A stretch of DNA of 27,038 nt from Clostridium sp. CAG:632 (GTDB lineage: Bacteria > Bacillota > Clostridia > Lachnospirales > Lachnospiraceae), in NCBI GenBank assembly GCA_000431515.1, contig HF991343.1:1-27038 (forward strand), read 5' to 3'. The number at the start of each line of letters is the position of its first letter. Position 1 is the stretch's first letter. The notes below the pieces were generated by a model that was not told the origin of the DNA, ran no database searches, and worked only from the letters and a program-made list of their open reading frames with translations. The position numbers and the translations under genes were made by a program. Of this stretch, positions 25,080 to 27,038 are shown piece by piece.

Positions 25080-25088
25080 ATTATATCA
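25080..25088 (-). promoter_or_regulatory. Putative extended -10 promoter of the four-gene operon
   Basis: TGATATAAT on the minus strand is an extended -10 element about 60 bases before the DUF5717-type ATG, though its -35 region is poor. An alternative is TTGACA (25094-25099), 17 bases and GCTAAT (25071-25076). Confidence 0.45.
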
Positions 25089-25127
25089 AAGATTGTCAAA
25101 ATAGAAAAGAAGGAGAGGGATATTTTT

Positions 25128-26222
25128 ATGTTACAGCCAGCAGATCAGTTTCACGGCAGTGATTTAGAGAAAGTAGAACAGTTATACGGAATTAAACGGG
25201 AAGACATCCGACCATTCGCTTCCAACGTAAATCCCCTCGGATTGTCACCGATATTAAGAAGTTCTTTACAGGAGCATATCGATGTTCTCACCGATTATCC
25301 GGATCGGGAATATAAAGAACTACGGGAAGCCATCCATGCGTATACCGGTGCAGATGCGGGACATATTCTGCCCGGAAGCGGTACGACAGAGCTAATCGTT
25401 ACATTCATTCAGGCAATCCGGCCAAAGAAGACTCTGGTTGTAGAGCCTACTTATTCCGAGTACAAAAGGGATTTGAAAGCGATCAAAAGTGAAATCGTCA
25501 ATCATGTATTATCAGCCGAAAATGATTTCAGGCTTGATCCGGCCATGCTCTGTGAACAGATCGATGAATCCGTAGACCTGGTTGTTCTGTGCAATCCAAA
25601 CAACCCAACCTCTACCTGTATCAGTATCAGCCAGATTGAAACCATTGCCAGAAAATGCAAAGAGAATTCCGCATTTCTTATGATTGATGAGACCTACGTG
25701 GAATTCGTAAAAGATATATCTGTGATTTCTGCCATCCCTTTAGTCAAAAAATATAACAATATAATCGTACTCCGTGGCGTTTCCAAGTTTTTTGCCGCAC
25801 CGGGTCTCCGCCTTGGTTATGCCTGTGTATCAAACGAAAAACTGCTCCGTTATCTATGGAAGCACAGCAATCCATGGTCCATCAGCTCTCTGGCCGCCTA
25901 TGCCGGAACCGTTATGTTTACCGACCGGGAGTATATGGAGCAAACGCGTGATCTGATCGCACAGGAGCAGAGCCTGATCTGTTCTGCACTCCGTGCCAGA
26001 GGTACTATAAAAGTCTTCCAGCCAGCTACAAACTTTGTATTACTTCAGATTCTGAAGGATGGTATCACTTCAGCAGATGTATTTGAACACTGTATCCGAA
26101 AAGGACTTATGATCCGGGATTGTTCCAACTTCATGGGGCTCGGTCCGGAGTATATCCGGTTCTGCTTCCTGAATCCGGAGGATGATGACCGGCTGGTCAA
26201 CACTCTGTTAGAGATTTTGTAA
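25128..26222 (+). CDS. PLP-dependent class I/II aminotransferase-fold enzyme, CobD/HisC-like
   Basis: 364 residues, fold-type I PLP enzyme. K220 in GVSKFFAAPGLRLGYA should bind PLP, with N159 in CNPNNPT, D187/Y190 in IDETY and R228 also in place. FASNVNPLG near the start, SKFFAAPGLRLG and IRDCSNFMGLGPEYIR near the end resemble threonine-phosphate decarboxylase (CobD) more than histidinol-phosphate aminotransferase (HisC). No cobalamin or histidine genes are nearby to decide. The ATG at 25128 is preferred because AAGGAGAGGG precedes it; the longer frame has an implausible hydrophobic N-terminus lying over another gene. It is the only plus-strand gene. Its last 26 bases overlap the end of the convergent AraC-type gene. 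Confidence 0.82.
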   Translation: MLQPADQFHGSDLEKVEQLYGIKREDIRPFASNVNPLGLSPILRSSLQEHIDVLTDYPDREYKELREAIHAYTGADAGHILPGSGTTELIVTFIQAIRPKKTLVVEPTYSEYKRDLKAIKSEIVNHVLSAENDFRLDPAMLCEQIDESVDLVVLCNPNNPTSTCISISQIETIARKCKENSAFLMIDETYVEFVKDISVISAIPLVKKYNNIIVLRGVSKFFAAPGLRLGYACVSNEKLLRYLWKHSNPWSISSLAAYAGTVMFTDREYMEQTRDLIAQEQSLICSALRARGTIKVFQPATNFVLLQILKDGITSADVFEHCIRKGLMIRDCSNFMGLGPEYIRFCFLNPEDDDRLVNTLLEIL

Positions 26223-27038
26223 GCAGCCTAGCCTGCTTTGGTGTTTCTTCTTTGAACTTTTTATATATCCGGATAAAGTGGCTTGCATCCGCAAACCCGG
26301 TTTCCTGAGCAATGTAGCTGATCTCATAGTCACTGTAAAGCACCAGTTCCTCTGCTTTGGATATCCGGATATATTCAATATATTCTTTGCAGGAACGCCC
26401 ATATTGTAATTTAAACATCTTCGCGAAATTCGAATAGCTCATTCCACTCAGCTCGGCCAGCTTCTGTACCCGGAGTACTTCTCCGGAATGTGCATCTATA
26501 TATTCCAGAATATGATCAAAGAACTGCTCCCCGGTATCCGCCTTATCTGCTCTCTGAAGTTCTTTTCGCTCCGGCATCCAGTTCCGGATCATGCGAATCT
26601 GCATCGTTGCCAGATTGGAATAAATATTCAATTCATATCCGAACTGTTTTCCCTCCTGCTCCTTTAAGCAATCCAGGATCAGTGCTCCCAATCCGTAGTT
26701 TTCCTGCTGCTCTTTATCAAATATCATCGGATCCCGTTCCTGTACCATTGCCAGCGTTTTTCGGATCGTCGGCATGTAAACACCCGGTATCCGGATCACA
26801 TTCAGATCAAACTTCACTACCGCATATCGAATCGGAAGCTCCCCCTGCATCCGAATCCGGTGAAGCATCTTCGGAGGAAGTACGATTATCATCCCCGGCG
26901 TCAATGTGTATCGATATTTCCCGCAGTCTACCTGAATACTCCCCTCCGTGACATATAAAATCTCCATAAAATAGTGCCAATGTCCACGGACATAAAACGT
27001 AAGATTCTGTACATCCTCCATATAAATCTGATACGGTG
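26197..27038 (-). CDS. AraC-family transcriptional regulator with cupin-like sensor domain, 5' end outside window
   Basis: About 280 visible residues. The N-terminal part is a cupin-type AraC ligand domain (HWHYFMEILYVTEGSIQV...LTPGMIIVLPPKMLHRI). The C-terminal part has two helix-turn-helix units (about 175-270), including LAELSGMSYSNFAKMFKLQYG and SYIAQETGFADASHFIRIYKKF. The first ATG in the window (27021) has no ribosome site, and the frame stays open to the edge with residues (PYQIY) that look like normal protein, so the true start lies to the right. It converges on the CobD/HisC-like gene and may regulate sugar or other carbon use, as many members do; the target is unknown. Confidence 0.88.
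   Translation of the reverse strand, partial: PYQIYMEDVQNLTFYVRGHWHYFMEILYVTEGSIQVDCGKYRYTLTPGMIIVLPPKMLHRIRMQGELPIRYAVVKFDLNVIRIPGVYMPTIRKTLAMVQERDPMIFDKEQQENYGLGALILDCLKEQEGKQFGYELNIYSNLATMQIRMIRNWMPERKELQRADKADTGEQFFDHILEYIDAHSGEVLRVQKLAELSGMSYSNFAKMFKLQYGRSCKEYIEYIRISKAEELVLYSDYEISYIAQETGFADASHFIRIYKKFKEETPKQARLLTKSLTEC

Noticed and set aside
24939..25127. 63-residue N-terminal extension of the CobD/HisC-like gene
   Set aside because: It overlaps the start of the minus-strand DUF5717-type gene, has no ribosome site and is unlike the family; the ATG at 25128 has AAGGAGAGGG before it.

Overview
The window looks like chromosomal DNA of an anaerobic Bacillota, most likely a Lachnospiraceae-type Clostridia. 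Reasons: strong AGGAGG ribosome sites, sigma-A promoters of the TTGACA/TATAAT type, an RlmD with a clostridial-style tail, small DUF4190 membrane proteins, and a pair of very large proteins that I recall as the DUF5716/DUF5717 families of that group. All supported genes but one lie on the minus strand. I see no tRNA, rRNA, CRISPR array, insertion sequence or prophage.

Read in the direction of transcription (right to left): an AraC-type regulator enters from the right edge (26197-27038) and overlaps tail-to-tail with the only plus-strand gene, a CobD/HisC-like PLP enzyme (25128-26222). Next comes a tight four-gene operon of unknown function (25016 to 18147): a 1189-residue beta-sandwich/helical-repeat protein, a protein with an Hsp70/actin-like ATPase layout, a helical (TPR-like) protein and a coiled-coil membrane-hairpin protein. 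Gaps between them are 12-18 bases. This is the best candidate for an undescribed system.

Then follows lrgA-lrgB with a FadR-family GntR regulator gene behind it. The lrgA promoter is a perfect TTGACA-N17-TATAAT flanked by two copies of an AATTGGTnnnACCAATT-type palindrome, the kind of site recognised by PdhR/LldR-like regulators. This suggests a metabolite-responsive (perhaps pyruvate) LrgAB switch. valS follows, then a 52-residue Asn/Ser/Lys-rich peptide gene and a DUF4190 membrane protein.

A three-gene signalling operon comes next (12496 to 8831): a 7TM sensor with a degenerate kinase region, an intact-looking sensor kinase and a LuxR-type response regulator, ended by a clear terminator. 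Below it is an SPFH/zinc-ribbon, DUF4428, DUF4190 operon (8672 to 6247). Its SPFH gene carries a perfect 20-base tandem duplication inside a Gln-rich repeat, which shifts the frame and detaches the C-terminal zinc ribbons. Removing one unit restores a 440-codon gene exactly.

The left end is a rhodanese gene with its own terminator, immediately followed by a strong promoter for a housekeeping run: THUMP RNA methyltransferase, membrane-anchored papain-like protease, RdgB, YfcE-like phosphodiesterase and RlmD, which runs off the left edge. No stretch longer than about 300 bases lacks a gene.
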